Below, one piece after another: positions 11,530-25,000 of a stretch of DNA of 64,000 bases. Position numbers and translations under genes: made by a program. The notes below the pieces were generated by a model, which was not told where the DNA came from, made no database searches, and saw only the letters and a list, made by a program, of their open reading frames with translations. This DNA is from Channallabes apus. Taxonomy: Eukaryota > Chordata > Actinopteri > Siluriformes > Clariidae. The number at the start of each line of letters is the position of its first letter. The stretch's first letter is position 1. The stretch lies in contig CM060104.1 of the NCBI GenBank assembly GCA_030522415.1, forward strand, positions 17,101,729-17,165,728. Reading direction: 5' to 3'.

Positions 11530-14500
11530 CAAGTGCACTTTATTCACCAACTATTCACACACTGGCAGGCAGCACAGCATCCTGTGTGGTTAGAGTGAAA
11601 TATTTGCCAAGTTTGCAAATTATCATGATGTTTATAATACTATGAAACTTACAGAATCGCAATAAAAATCTGAACGGGACCTGTGTATCGTGTTATCATA
11701 TCAGCTGGTTGCTGATGAATTCTATCTCAACCATGCAGTGTTGGAGAGTGCCAACAAAACCTTAGATGATGAGAGAGAGATTATCATTATTTGTGTGGCT
11801 TTCTGTTGAAGTTGATCTCTAATGGCCCATTTCAGTCACATTCTGTCGCACTGAGGACTTTCTTGCGTGTACTGAAAACTCTGCCCATAACATCTCACCT
11901 CATTGACCCCAGTCTGAAGTATGGGTGCATTTATTTACTTATTGTGAGTTTTTATTTATTTATTTATTTATTTATTTTGAGACAGGAAACTGTCTGGTAC
12001 ATTTGATTAGTCACTAGGGATGTGAGTAACTGAAACTTCCCAGGGTGTCCTCCACCTGCTCACATTGACATCGTGGAGAAGAACGCAACAGTCTCGTTGT
12101 TGCTCATGAAGGAGGGTAAGGGTAGAGGAAGTTGTTTAATCTCTGAACACAATGCAAACCTTCAGATCAAATTAGTATGGTGATATCTTTTTGTACAGAG
12201 TTTCCCCCTTTTAATTTCTAATACAGGTGCATGGCAACAAGCTTGGACCTGTGAGTCTCTAACATTTCTAGTCAAGTATGTTGGAATGACGCCATCAAAA
12301 AGCTTATAAACTGAGCAGCTGTGATGCCACACATTCCCAACGACGGACAAGTCTCTTTGTGAAGTTTACTTACAGTATGTCTGCAACTTCGTGCATCGTC
12401 ATCAGCGATTATGATGATTAGCGGGTGTGGACTCGCATGTCAGACAAACTGAGACAAGAATGCACAGATGGCCTTTTTAATCTTGTCATATCAATATTGG
12501 TGAGAAGGAGAGAATTTACTTCCTTTTCTGAGACGTGATTGCAGTAAAATCTTTAGAAATGTCATATTGCTTAACAGAGTCTCGCTAGAGTCGGTTATAA
12601 CAAACTTTGAGTTATAGTAATGTCACAATTGCGGCTGTTTCAACAGCTCTTAGTAATCCTTAGTAACAGAGAAGTGTTGTTAACCATTACACACACATCC
12701 AAAACAAAAAATAAAGGACAATGGAATTTTATTTCTAGTCTAAAGTAGCCACAAGTATGGAATATTCATTAAAGTAAGGGAAGGCTCATACGAGACAGTG
12801 AAAAGCTTTTGGAGCCTTTACATTACAGCTGTTTCTGCCTTCACGCCCTAATCCTTCATTCACTCTCTCGCACACACAAAGTCTAACACTTCATTAGGTC
12901 AGAGAGAATCCATTGCATGAGCACAAATGCACTCATAAGGAAACGTATATGGTTTTTCTGCCAACGCCTCTTTACATGTCAGTCTAATTTATTGGCACTG
13001 ACCAGGCTTCATGTAGACATGCCTGTGTTATTTAATCCAAATCATCTGAACATGTTGGACTAGCAGGCTAGGTTCATCCTGGGTGAGGTGATTTATTAAA
13101 CCACAGCCGGCTGATGGGGAAGTTAGATGTGAGTAACACAGTCACAAATTCATTGTGTTTAGTTAAAGAGAACTTTCACTTCCATTGTAATGAACAGGAT
13201 TACAGTTTAAATCAGTATTTCTTTGAAACTGGCTTTGATGGAGCATGCAAAAGAAAGCTCTTTTAAAAAGCATGCAGATTACACATAAGTTGTTTATGAC
13301 GGGGTTGAGGGCACCTTTTAATTCAACTTCACCAAATTTGCAATTGCTTGCAAAAAAAACTGTCAACGCTCCATGCTCATTTAAAGTAAATGTTTGGAAA
13401 ATTTAATTAAAGACTCCTTTTTATATAATGCATCTGTAATGTGCAAATTTTAGGGCATGTCAGATATTTCAGAGGTTTAATTTTACTAAGTTTGCAAGGC
13501 AAGAAATCACTTTGTTGGGTCAAAAATTATTGATTGCAGCTAGTACAGTCTAGTGAAACCTGGTGTTTAGCATTGAAGTTTTACATTTACAGTTATCTTT
13601 CAAATCTGTTATTAATGCAATGTCCAGCCAAACAAAAGAATTCATTCTCATGGAGTATGATGGAAAAAAAGAAAGGTAAGAACGCTATAATAACGTTTTA
13701 ACTATATACCGCCCTGCCTTCCATTAAGTGTAAGGTGGGGCCTAGGTTAGGCGCACACAAGGAATCTGTGCTCAGAAGGAGCTTACGGTTATTCCCAGAT
13801 GTCACATGGACCTTATTTAGCCTTCACAACACTGTGATTTTGTTAACGACTGATATCTCCTCAGCATACCTTCCTTAGTGGTAAAGAACTGGCTCACACC
13901 TCTGGCTGACCTGTGTGAATAGTTAATCAAAAGCGTCGTCTTTGACTGAAGAACAAATTAAGTTGTTTCAAAAGCAGCAAGAAGGGAAAAAAAGAATTTT
14001 GTCTCTGACCTGCACTATAATTCTTCACATCCACATGGCATTTCTCTGAGGCTGTTTGGAAGGCAGTACAGAGAAATATCGACATGACGATTACAAACAT
14101 CAAAGCCGTGAATGGATTAAAGGGAAAAGGGTCATCGTAAGCCCAGTAAGGGAGCTTTCATAATAACCTCCTTCGGTCCAAACCAGCAAGCTATATTTTG
14201 GCTGTTTGAGCAGCAACGGGTGCTTACATGATTTGCATAAAGACAGCGCAGTTTTTGAGGCATTACCTTTAATTCATGGCACAGGCATGAGCATCGTTTA
14301 AATGCTCATGCCTCAATCTAAATTTGTTCAATCTGAATTTGGCTTTTAAGTTTTGCACAATGTTTTCTGTGCCGCCATGCAGCAGAGGATTGGATTATGT
14401 AGTTTTTATTATTAAAATACAGAAGAAGGCATCATTTGTCTAAGCTTTACAGACAAATGGTTTTTCAGGTCTCTAACAAAACAGCATTTCAGTTTATTTT

Positions 14501-14550
14501 TTTCTGAAAGAAAACTAACAAATGATCTGCACTCTGGCTGTAGAATTAAT
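11530..14550. other. zyx intron 1, nothing recognised
   Basis: Intronic DNA without a coding exon or clear transposon termini. A (TTTA)n stretch lies at about 11950-11976. Confidence 0.45.
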
Positions 14551-14559
14551 TTTAAGTTA

Positions 14560-15420
14560 AGTTTCAGAAAAACACACACACAAGCGCAATTTTGACATAA
14601 CTTACTTGCTTTTCAATACACTCTGTCTAAGCTTTTTCCCTTATTACAAGTGTTTTAGGCTGAGTTCTGAACCATGAATCCACTGTTGTCTTAACTTCAA
14701 CAGAAATGAATCTTTGTCCTCGTAGTGCTGCTTGCAGGAGACCAAACAGGTGAAAGTCAGATGGAGCATGATCAGGCCTATAGGAAGGAGGCTTTAACAC
14801 CTAAAAACACAGTTGCAGAGTGACGACAGTGTGGGCAGAAGTGTGCGGACATGCATTGGCATGCAAGATCACAGCACCCTTGAATAGTAGTCCTCTGCTT
14901 TTAATCTGTATTTTTGGCTTCAGTTCTTCAATAACCATCCCACTGTAACGAACACTGTTGATTGTTGAACTTTTTTCCTGATTATGTTCTAGTCCTGGCC
15001 CTTGAGAATCCCAGAAAAATGTAAGAATAAATTTTTCAGTTGATGGTTGACTTTTGAACTTTTTCTCAGTTGAGGATGTTTCAATTCTATATGCTGCCTT
15101 TTATACTCAGGCACATAGTGATTACTGGTTATGAGATGTGGATTAAGGTTTTTCTCTAAAACATTCACCTTCCTTAGAACATTGGTCCATGTTTTGATAA
15201 ATTACTGCACTAGGTACACCCTCAGACTGCAAAAAAATAATAACTGCATGCTGCTGTTTTGTGCGAATCACAAGTGGCGCATCCATTTTTGCTCATACCG
15301 CAGTTAGTAAATAAACTGATGTAACACGTTCATACCTACACAGCCATGACTAAATGGAAAGCGCTGATAGGAAATTGCAGTCAACAGAATTTTAATAACT
15401 GCAGTGCAGATAATTTTTGA
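14560..15420 (-). mobile_element. Degraded mariner-type transposon relic
   Basis: Read on the - strand, disconnected frames give a motif resembling the second catalytic block (VILHANACPHT, compare HDNARPHT) followed by DHAPSDFHLFGLLQAALRGQ. The latter matches the mariner C-terminal SPDLAPSDYHLF..L..L.G block (third acidic residue D, as in DD34D mariners). Several stops interrupt it. I infer an ancient mariner insertion in zyx intron 1. The ends are approximate because no terminal repeats were located. Confidence 0.65.
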
Positions 15421-15427
15421 CTCACTC

Positions 15428-15481
15428 TCGTATCTGTCACATCTGTTGACTGCAGACAGATGTGACCGACAGAAATACGAC
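15428..15481. repeat. Imperfect inverted repeat (hairpin)
   Basis: TCGTATCTGTCACATCTGT and ACAGATGTGACCGACAGAAA, followed by TACGA, can pair as arms around a short TGACTGCAG loop, with small bulges. It sits next to the mariner relic and could be a palindromic MITE remnant. Confidence 0.6.
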
Positions 15482-16740
15482 TGTAGTGTGGTATGGTAGC
15501 TATTGTATACTTCTATCTATTTTAGTTCTAACTATTTTATGAAAATTTGAATGAATAAAAATTATGACTGAAAATATCAGCATTTTGTCTTTATAGAATG
15601 CAATAAATAAAAATTTGCTATGAACAGAGATTTAATATAGTAAACTATATGTATTCTGGATTCACAACATCTTAAATAATAAATATAAGTTCTCCCAAAA
15701 TTAAAATTTGATAAACAACGTCTTTTGACCCAGGAGAAAACAATCGATTGAAACTCAATGAGGACCGCAGCAGGCCCTGAGGTGTTGTTTTAACCACAAA
15801 AAATGCACAGTTTCCATGACCTCATTCTCAGGCCCCATAAATTGCAGTGGCTCAGGGATGATGTCATTTGAAACCTGAAGAGTTCTTTTTAGGGCGGTTA
15901 TAACATGGTGTGTAATCATAAAACATATAACGCATGTTACTCAATGTGATCCAGACGAATCAAGCGTAGCACGTGCTTAAAATATGGATGCTTTTCTAAT
16001 TTTGTTTTAGTTATATGCACATAACATGCCTTAACATGCCTTAAACATGCTAAGAGAACCTACATTAGCCTGGAATTGGCTAATCCAATATTTTTTAAAA
16101 AGTGTTTATCTTCACTACTTTCATACTGTTGTTCCGTCTTTTTCAAATTTACACCATAAGTCAGGGACTGCCAGTAGTATTTAAATTGTGTAGATTCAGA
16201 CACTCTGGTATTCAACCCGTATAACTGAATTAGATGCATAATTAATAGAATTTTGATTCCCACTTAAAACATGCACTTGCGCATCCCTATTATGCGCATT
16301 ATCAACTTTTGTGCCTTGTTACATTCCTGTTCATCAAGCGGAACAAACAATTGCATGAATTCCTTTGGATTTGTAGCCATAGTCCCTCATGATAAAGTCA
16401 TGGCATGCCATGTTACCTTTGTGTCCTTTACAAAATGTCTCCAAATTGTTGGGATTTTCTGTATTAATTACATTGTTGTTCTTTTTTTTTTTTTGCATCG
16501 GAAGTAAAGATATTGTTTGGGTCTGACTTGTCTTTTGAGGTGATGAAACGCCAAGTACTCTGACCATCAGCTAAGTTGCACCTTGGCTGAAATGTGTAGT
16601 GCAGCAGGTAATTTGATTCACACACTATAAATATAGCATTATGGTGTGTGTCAGTGTGAAGTGCACTACATTTAAACATAATAACAAGATAATAGCAAGA
16701 AAAAGTAAGTTAACTATTTGCAGTTTCCTGGTTTTATGTA
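15480..16740. other. zyx intron 1, nothing recognised
   Basis: AT-rich intron sequence. No exon or transposon terminus could be supported. Confidence 0.4.
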
Positions 16741-16742
16741 TG

Positions 16743-18087
16743 TACAGTGCTGGTCATAAAATGTGACCTGGTTTTCAAGACACAAGTCGCACATAAAAAT
16801 AAATACTAAATTCCTCAGCAGATTTCAAACATTCATGATCTTATGTCTCCACTGAACACCTGTCAACTCGAAAAAGTGAGTGAAACGATATGTCCCTTCT
16901 GATGTCCCTAAACACCTGGAGTCAAACCTGGAGTCCAATCAATGAAATGAGAATGGAAGTGTGGTTTAGAGTGGCTGATTTGCATGTAGCTGTAAAGGGA
17001 TGGAGTAATCTACAGTTAGACAAGTTGTCTGTAAAGGGAAGTGAGTTGATACTATGGCTACTCTCCATCGATGTGACCGCGAAGCCAAAATCTCTACAAA
17101 GGCACAACGTGGAATGCTTAGTGAAGTGAAAAAGAACGCTAAACTAACAGCTGAAGTCTTGAAGGATTCATGTGCCCTTTTTATGAAGTCAACCATATGT
17201 AAAACAATGAACAGGTGTGGTATCCATGGCAGGACACTACAGAGGAAAGCCACTGCTCTCTCTCAAAAAAAAAAAAAAAAAAAAAACATTGCTGAATGCC
17301 TGATGTTTGACAAAGACCACCTTTACACTCGACAGCACTACTGGGAAAATGTCTTGTGCACAGATGAAATGAACATAGACTTGTTTGGGAAGAACTTTCA
17401 GCACTACGTAATGTACTTAAATAGCACTGCATACCAACATGAAAACATCACCACAACATGTGAAGTATGGTGGAGTGAGCATCATGATTTTGGGCTGCTT
17501 TGTTGCCTCTGGACCTGATGTTGTGGAGGGGAAAATTAATTCCTACACTTATCAAGGTGAACTACAGGATAAATTCAGGGTTGCTGTCTGCATGCTGAAC
17601 CTCAGAAGAAGCTGGATGATGCGGCAGGGCAAAGACTTTAAACATGGACGTAAATCTACTACAGAATCACTCTGGGAACACATCAGTTTTTTGTAGTGGC
17701 CCAGTCAGAACCCGGACCTCAACCCAATAGGGTTACTGTGGAATGACCTCAAAATGTCCATTCACACAAGACTCTCCAAGAATATCGCTGAGCTGAAGGG
17801 TTTCTGTTTTGAAGAATGGTCCAAAATTCTTCCTGATCATTGTGCAGGTCTAATCCACAGTTACAGAAAGCACTTGCTCAAAGTTATTAAATGTGGTTAA
17901 ACCAATTATTAAAATGCTGCCTCCGCCTCCTTGCACCATCACTTTGTGCAATAAATACATAAGCTCATGACTGTGTTTTATTACTTGTACTATATTTACT
18001 TCGTGCAAAATCAGAACACATTTCATGCCCAATTTATGCAGAAAACTGGGAAGATGCAAATAGTTTTTACTTTTTCTCCTCACTGTA
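16743..18087 (+). mobile_element. Tc1-like transposon, degenerate
   Basis: The ends are TACAGTG on the left and its complement CACTGTA on the right, with TA at both outer edges. Between about 17050 and 17900, frames broken by shifts encode a recognisable Tc1 transposase: YWENVLCTDEMNIDLFGKN (first catalytic D block), SIMILGCFVASGP, then NPDLNPIGLLWNDLK, where the catalytic E of NPIE is replaced by G, and FEEWSKILP. A 22-nt poly(A) run at 17265-17286 interrupts the frame. The copy is certainly inactive. Confidence 0.85.
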
Positions 18088-18099
18088 CATACCAAATGA

Positions 18100-19240
18100 A
18101 AAAACTGCTTTGTAAAAGCCAGTTGGAACTAGGCTTGGTGAAACTTTAAATGAAAAGCTAAGGAAAATAAAAACTGCTTTCCTGATTTCTTTAGCTAGTG
18201 TGTTATTTGTGCTGGCAAAGGAGTTGTACAGATGTATATTGGTAATTACCGGCTTTGGATTCTTGCTGATTTAAGAGTTCTATCACAAATTTGTGTTTAG
18301 TTACTTGTATATAAATAGAGAGCATCACATTACACAAAGTTAGCAGGCGAATACCACTTAATAAAATAAACATTATCCAAGATCCTTCCCAAGAGCATTC
18401 TTGTACACAAGACAACTTCGGTAAATGCGCCCCCCCCCACACACACACACACTTTTATTACTCCCTGCGCTTTAAGAGACTGTACTAATCTCTGTCCTTA
18501 AATGCCTTTTTATATCAGGGTTTGCTATATTAAGCTCTGACTGAGCAGAATTCTGCCCCTTGTTTTCATGATCTCAGCATTTCAGAAATGCCTTTGGAAA
18601 AAATAAATTGTTTTACTCAAGCCAGAACATGAAGTGCTCGACAAAGAGCCATGCTGATGCTCGGAATGAACAACTGCTGCAGCAGTATCCCGTTTGTTTG
18701 CGTAACACAGGATCTTCACTTTGGTTGTGATAAATGACCAACTCTAATGAACTGCAAAAGACTTGGAACATATCATGACAGTCAAGATGAGCAACGACAA
18801 CAAATTATATTAACATGGAATTTTTTTTGTTTATTTGTTTATTGCATAACCATGGTTAGAGAATCAGTCTGTGCATTCGACGAAAAGATTCTCTGACCAA
18901 AAATCTGGTGGTTTTAATAACATTGTAAATCTGCACATGTAGCGTGAGGACACTGTCACCGGAAAGATTTAAAAACATTTAGATAGAAAGACTTGTGGTT
19001 TCCCACAGATTTTATCTTGTTTATCAAAAGCCTTTCACTGCGGCATTTGAACATTAGAGCCAGGTGTGTTGGAAGCAAGTTCAGTAGAATGGTGGTAGAG
19101 CTCCAGGAATAGAGATGGTGGCAGGGATATATAAGCAATCAGTCCCTTATGGTTGCAGCATTTTAGATATTTTCGGGGTTTTATAATGTGATACAGTCTG
19201 GGATAAGCACAAGACAACAAACAAAATCTTTCCTGGGCAT
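18100..19240. other. zyx intron 1, nothing recognised
   Basis: No supported exon, RNA gene or transposon end; a short C-run followed by (CA)n lies at about 18430-18452. Confidence 0.4.
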
Positions 19241-19244
19241 TGAT

Positions 19245-19439
19245 TGAAAGATTAAGATTCAATTATTTGTCACATGTAACTTGCAGCACAATTACATGTT
19301 TGTAAAGCTGGGGTTATCCTGGGGGATAAGGGCCTTGCTTAAGGGCTCAGCAGCTTGGCTGTGTTGAGGCTTGAAACCCTGACTTTCAAATCAGTAACCC
19401 AGACAGTTTGTGCAACTGCACTCTTGCAACCCACTGCAC
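19245..19439. repeat. Interspersed fish repeat, hAT target
   Basis: Contains AAGGGCCTTGCTTAAGGGCT and TCAGTAACCCAGACAG, landmarks of a widespread teleost repeat (a retroposon 3' region in my recollection). It ends at the CACTGCAC target duplicated by the hAT element starting at 19440, and a short piece continues after 20826. Confidence 0.5.
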
Positions 19440-19648
19440 CAGGGTTTGACATTGGCACCCGCCAAATGCGGGTAAAATCCGGCTGTGACGGGTAATAACT
19501 TTAGTCTCACTAGCCACTTTGGTATGACAATATATTTTTGTTGTAGTTTTCTCTAAAGTCATCCGATATAATAAACGCATTGCACACGCATTACGCGTGT
19601 GAATGTAATGAGGACATTGAATACCTCTCTCTACACATGTTCACACAC

Positions 19649-20150
19649 TAGTGATGTGCGGGTCGGGTATTGTTCCAACCCGCGGGTCCCGCTTTTATGA
19701 AATTATTTGGCCCGCCCCACACCACTGTATCTATTTTTACAACCCGCCCCACACCCGCGACCGTCACATAGACATACTTTGGACTCCCAAACATTAGATG
19801 TAGCAGCCTGACCTATCTTATTTTTTTGTAAATTCCCGACCTCAATTTCTCCCGCACCTCGTCTTCCATCTTCACTTTTATTTCTTTGTTTTTGTTGTGA
19901 CTGGCAGCGGGAGCTACTTGGCGTTTTCGTGACTTGTCACATGACGTAACCTTATCAAAGAACTTAATAAAATATGAAAATATATATTCCCAAATATTTA
20001 ACATAGGCTATAGGGAATTGCACGCAACATACATGGATTTTTCATTTAATTTTGTTTTTAATGACCCGCCCCAACCCGCCAAATAAAGTGACAATTTCTT
20101 TACCCGCCCCAACCAGACCCGCGGGTTACCAGACGACCCGCACATCACTA
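19649..20150. mobile_element. Nested 502-bp MITE
   Basis: The inverted termini share TAGTGATGTGCGGGTCG (right end CGACCCGCACATCACTA, with one extra interior base). The interior is rich in degenerate CCCGC motifs on both strands. The flanks are (CA)n-like (TCACACAC and ACACACAC), consistent with an 8-bp hAT-type duplication but made ambiguous by the repeat. It lies entirely inside the hAT element at 19440-20818. Confidence 0.85.
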
Positions 20151-20177
20151 ACACACACACACTTTTACGTCCTGTTT

Positions 20178-20207
20178 GGTGTGTGTGTGTGTGTGTGTGT
20201 GTGTGTA
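20178..20207. repeat. (GT)n microsatellite
   Basis: A short GT array just outside the nested MITE and still inside the outer hAT element. Confidence 0.85.
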
Positions 20208-20889
20208 TCATTTCCTTAAAGGGCTATTGCTTCTCAACAGGGTGAGAATGTTTGCCCCTTTCGCATAGGTTCTTTACTGATTATATATAAAAACGTAATC
20301 ACTATTAAAGTCTATTTAGATTTCATGTTGAATGATAGAAAATTCATCAGTTGATTGAATTACCTCACACTATAAAGAGTCAACACAACAAGATAGACCA
20401 GAGTCCATTGTCCTAACTCAGAATTCTGTTATAATAATACCTGATAATAGTACTGAGTTGCTGTATTTTTAATATCAGAATGAGTTCAGTTGTACTGAAT
20501 CTGTTATTTTTCAATTTCATGTGATAAGAGGCTTGAATTTAAGTTCAATAAGCAGAATATACTGTTCATGTTTGCCTGTTTTTATATTGGGAGCGATCTT
20601 AACAGTACTGAATACTTGACTACTGCTCTAGTGATACAGTGTATGCTGTCATTTATAAGTAAATCTAGATATAACAAACATTAACGTATCATGGTGAAGA
20701 AAAAACTGCGATTTTCTGGTAACAAAATTGTGGCTAGTTAAAAGGCTGAATGGCGAGTGACTCCGGAAATCCACTAGCCACATTGGCCAGTGAGCAAAAA
20801 AGTTAATGTCAAACCCTGCACTGCACACAGAGCTTTGTCTGATAAATCATAGTTTCTCATCTGACATGCAGATGGGTAAGATTTTGGAA

Positions 20890-21250
20890 TCAGTAACATG
20901 AATCTGTGGACCCAACCTGCGTGTGTCAACACTTCGGACTGGTGGTGGTGGTGGAGTGTGGTGGAGTGTTTCCCTGGCCAACAGTGGGCACATTAGTTCC
21001 CTTGAGCAATGTTTCTCTGCCACAGCCTGGCTGAGTATTGTTGCTGACTACGCAACTCTTTATTTACAAAATATTTTTACACATGTTATAATTGCCCCTT
21101 CCAGCATGATCTTTGCCAATCCTTTGTCTGTGCATCTTTGTGCTATCTGCCTCATAACTTCTCACTGCTTCGAGGCACAGACATTCATCACTTACTTTCT
21201 CTGTTCCTCATATCAAACCTCTAGTGGAACCAAATTTTATAAACCATCAA
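20890..21250 (+). mobile_element. Tc1/mariner-family fragment
   Basis: Contains GGTGGTGGTGGTGGAGTGTG, CCACAGCCTGGCTGAGTATT and TTGTTGCTGAC in the order found in a common fish Tc1-type element that I recognise. The flanking parts, including the catalytic blocks, are missing or scrambled. A deleted copy of apparently the same family lies at 63080-63515. Confidence 0.55.
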
Positions 21251-21889
21251 TGATTTGAATGTTTTGCCCTTTACAAGGCTGTGATACAGGCCTCCCACTT
21301 TGAAGATGAACACACAACATTACATGAAGCATCACAACCGTGTCTTGTTTACAGCAGAGTTGGCTGTAGATTTGAGAATAACCAAAAGTTTTAGTAATAG
21401 GAAACCGATGTAGGTTAAATTTATTTTTTCGAAGTTCAGCTTGTTCCTATCGTTTTAATGATTTTGTAATAAAAGAGATGAGAAATGACTTCATGGATGA
21501 GTTACGCTCACAAAACAAGCTGGAAATGAAACCGCAGACTTGAATAACTCAAACAACCTAAAAACCATCTCAATATGTAAAGATAAACAAGACGAAGAGC
21601 CAAAAGTAAATGAAATACAGAAGTCACGCTATGGTCAGATTAGTTATCCACTGTACGGACTCTATTACTAACAGACTATGGGTCAGTGTGAGTGATTTGG
21701 CAAAAAGGGATGGCAAGTCCATTAACATATAATTGAGCAATTGAAATTAAATAAACCTTTTAAACAATCCTTTTTACCAATGGCATTTTTGTTGTTAATA
21801 GTGTTATTCTAGACTATGAAGAATAATTTATTCTGTAATTTGTGTGTGTGGGGGGAAAAAAAAAAACTTTGGGCAAATGGCTATAATGT

Positions 21890-21998
21890 GTGGTTTTTTT
21901 TTTTTTTTTTTTTTTGTTTTCCCCTTCCAACTGTGTATATATATTTATTTATTTATTTATTATTATTATTTATTTTTTTTCTTCTTCTTGTTTGCACA
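21890..21998 (+). promoter_or_regulatory. zyx: Long polypyrimidine tract at zyx acceptor
   Basis: A T-rich region (18 or more T at about 21893-21915, then TTTA repeats and TTCTTCTTG) ends in the acceptor TTTGCACAG just before the first coding exon at 22000. Confidence 0.6.
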
Positions 21999-22005
21999 GA
22001 TCAAG

Positions 22006-25000
22006 ATGGAGGACTCCAATGGCAGTAAGCCCTTTATGGTAACTTCTTCTTTGACTTTCCAAGTCAATACACCGTCTTTCTACAACCAGCCAAAAAAGTT
22101 TGCCTCTGTGGCCGCACCTCGACCCAAAGGACAGATTGCAAGCACAGCTACAGTTGGCCGGGTTGGAGAGATTCCACCACCTCCTTCATCCCTTGGTGAG
22201 GGTAAGACAGCTTTTTCATATGTACTAATTTTCTGTCACTATTTTGGGATTCCAATATTTGGGATGAAAATAGCATCTAACAGATATTATAGGAGGTCGT
22301 TCAGAATTTACAGCAAATTATATAAGCGAATCTCATGATGAATGAGTGTGTGACCAGTGTGTGATCATTCTCTAAAGTGCCCCCCTAGGAAGAGCTGCCT
22401 GAGGTAAATTGGTGGACAGGCTTGGATTAATGTGCTAAAAATGAAGTCAGAGAAACCTTTGTCTTGACTTCAAACCAGTTTTAGTTTTAAGACTAATTTT
22501 AGCACAGTTCCCCTAACTTCAAAACAAGTCCCCTGGGGACTATGACAGTTTATACAATGTTGAAATTGGAAATAAAAGCATGTTGCAGATAAACTAGGGC
22601 TGGACAATGGGTCACTTTTTTAAAATCTCAGGTTTTTTCCCCGAATATTTAGTTCAAGCAGTGAGTAAGTTCTGAAGAATCTGCACTCAGGCAACCATCA
22701 TATTAAACTACCCCCCCTTATATGGGGCAACCAGTTACCATTTGTTCCACATGATCTCATGCAAAGGTAGTTACAAGCATCTGCTTGTAGTAAGAAAGAA
22801 AAAGAACTTAACAAATGTTTAATATGATTTACTGTTTATAAAGATTTTAGAAAGATTACTAAATGTATGTAATTAATGAATGGCGTGTCATGGCTGCACA
22901 CATCATAACGAATTATTTAATGAATACTCTGAATGCTATAAATTATTTTTGGCTGTTAAGATTTCTTTTTTTTTCATTTTGAGAGGACATACTGCTCTCT
23001 TGGCTGTTTAGTTATTACATTCATTCCTCAAGATTTAAGACTGTCGCAGTATGAACATTGCAATAAAGAATTTTATTTATTCATTTGTTAATTGGTTATT
23101 TGCCATGAAATGTGGCATGTTTCTAAACCTTTCCACTGGCTCTCCCGGCTAGATTTTCCACCCCCTCCACCTCCAGTGGACGCAGAGCTGCCAGCCCCTC
23201 CCCCAGAATGTCAGCTCACACCCCCTGCATCTGAGGCTCCTCCCCCTGCATTCCCTCCCCCTCCCCCTGTTGCAGAAGACTTGCCCCTCCCAGCACCTCC
23301 TGAAGATGTGAGCTTCATTCCCTCAGATTCTTCTCTCGCTCATCCCCCTCCACCTCCACCTCCTCCCCCGCCCCCTCCTGCACCTCCACTTCCTCAGCCT
23401 GGCATCAGTGTCAGTCTTCAGGTAAGAGCTAAGATGCAAACTTAATCTGAATTGCTGGCTTGTTGCTGGCGAACATGTTTTCCAATAGTGCAAATTTTTT
23501 TTTTTTTAAGAATTTGACATTTAACATCCATCTCTCATTTAAATACACATGGCCTGTTTAGATTTAAGCGCCATGTTACGGTTTCCTATTTAGATGTTAA
23601 ATTTGCTCTTACTGTCTAAGGGGGATAGGAAGCCGACATAAGAAAATAAAAAAAGGAAGGTTAATATTTTGTAAACCGTCACTGATTACTATTTGAGAAG
23701 TCCTTTATGAACAAGAATGAGACAAACTCCAGAGTAGCGCTAAGTTTTAACAAACTTTAGTAATTTAAAGCACCAAAACACACAGTGGAAACCAATAGTA
23801 CAAGTAGTGAAAGAATATTTACAGAAAATATATACAAAGTAATAAATAGGCATTCAACGGTGGGAGCCACGAGCAGAGCTTAAATCAACGAAATAAATAA
23901 AACAAAACACCTTCTAACTTATGCGCGGCAGTCAATCTAACCTATAAACACAATGAAAACAAAATCAGGGCTTGGGATGCCCGCTAACTACACTAACTAG
24001 CCAAAACATAAGTACAACAAATAGCTCTCACTCCTATCCAGTGTGTCTAAACAAAGTCTAACTCTACGTGCTGTTTATGTAAACCCTAGGGCGTATTAAC
24101 CTGGACTCGACACCGCGAATAGAGACACGTCCAAGAACTCGTACTGGGTGGAGTTGGGACGAACAATACACGTAAAGAGAGAGTAGCGTATCACGCACAC
24201 ACCATTCACAAATCACTATGACAACGTACAGAATACCGGAAGTATAGCATCACCATAACAACATATATATGAATGAAACAAAAGCCGCGCCGTTGGCTGC
24301 GTCACTTCCGGGTTCTTATACTCGGCTAGGGCAGTCTCATTGGTTCCCACGGGAATCGCGGTCGCGCTGGAAACCATGATTGACGGGTGCGATGCCCAAT
24401 CCCAGGACCTGAAAGACATAGGCACCAAAATGCATGCGAAATACTACGGGACGTAACACACCACAATCTTTAGCTTTATTTGTTTCGTCAGTGTCTGTAT
24501 CTGTATTTGTCATTTAAACTGAAAGCCTTTAGGAACCATACTATTCTGCCCCAGAAACATTGGATGGAAAAAACCCCAGAGGCAGGAATTCCAGCATTGT
24601 CGGCATAGTCCGAGTTCTGCCTGTTGACGGATCAACACTTGATGCATGCGCACAGAACTTTTAATCACACAAAGATCTAGTACGAGAAAAGCTGCTAGGA
24701 ATGTCAGGGACTTTCCACAGCACTTTTGTTATCATACCTCATTTTGTGATGTGTTGGTATTTTTCCAGCATTGTATATACGTTCGTAGCGATGTATATGT
24801 AAATGCAACTTGACATCCAGTCAGATTCTCATCGACAAAGATGGAGCAAGTGAGCAGTTGGGGTAAAGGACGATCTGCGCTAATGGTTAATTCTGACTGG
24901 TACTTTGGTACACCTAACCCATGGTCCCCTCTTACTCAAATTGACCAGGAGAACGCAGAGTTTTACATTTTTAATACATTTTGTGAAGTGTAATTCTGAT

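Larger units (their letters stand above)
19440..20818. mobile_element. hAT-type transposon with perfect TSD
   Basis: Terminal inverted repeats share CAGGGTTTGACATT, and an exact 8-bp duplication CACTGCAC flanks the element at 19432-19439 and 20819-20826. No transposase frame remains. A second element (19649-20150) is inserted within it, giving a three-layer nest together with the older repeat that received this hAT. Confidence 0.92.

Noticed and set aside
22590..22640. Complete hAT element starting TAGGGCTGGACAAT
   Set aside because: No inverted partner end or TSD was found within the intron, so only a possible solo end is noted.
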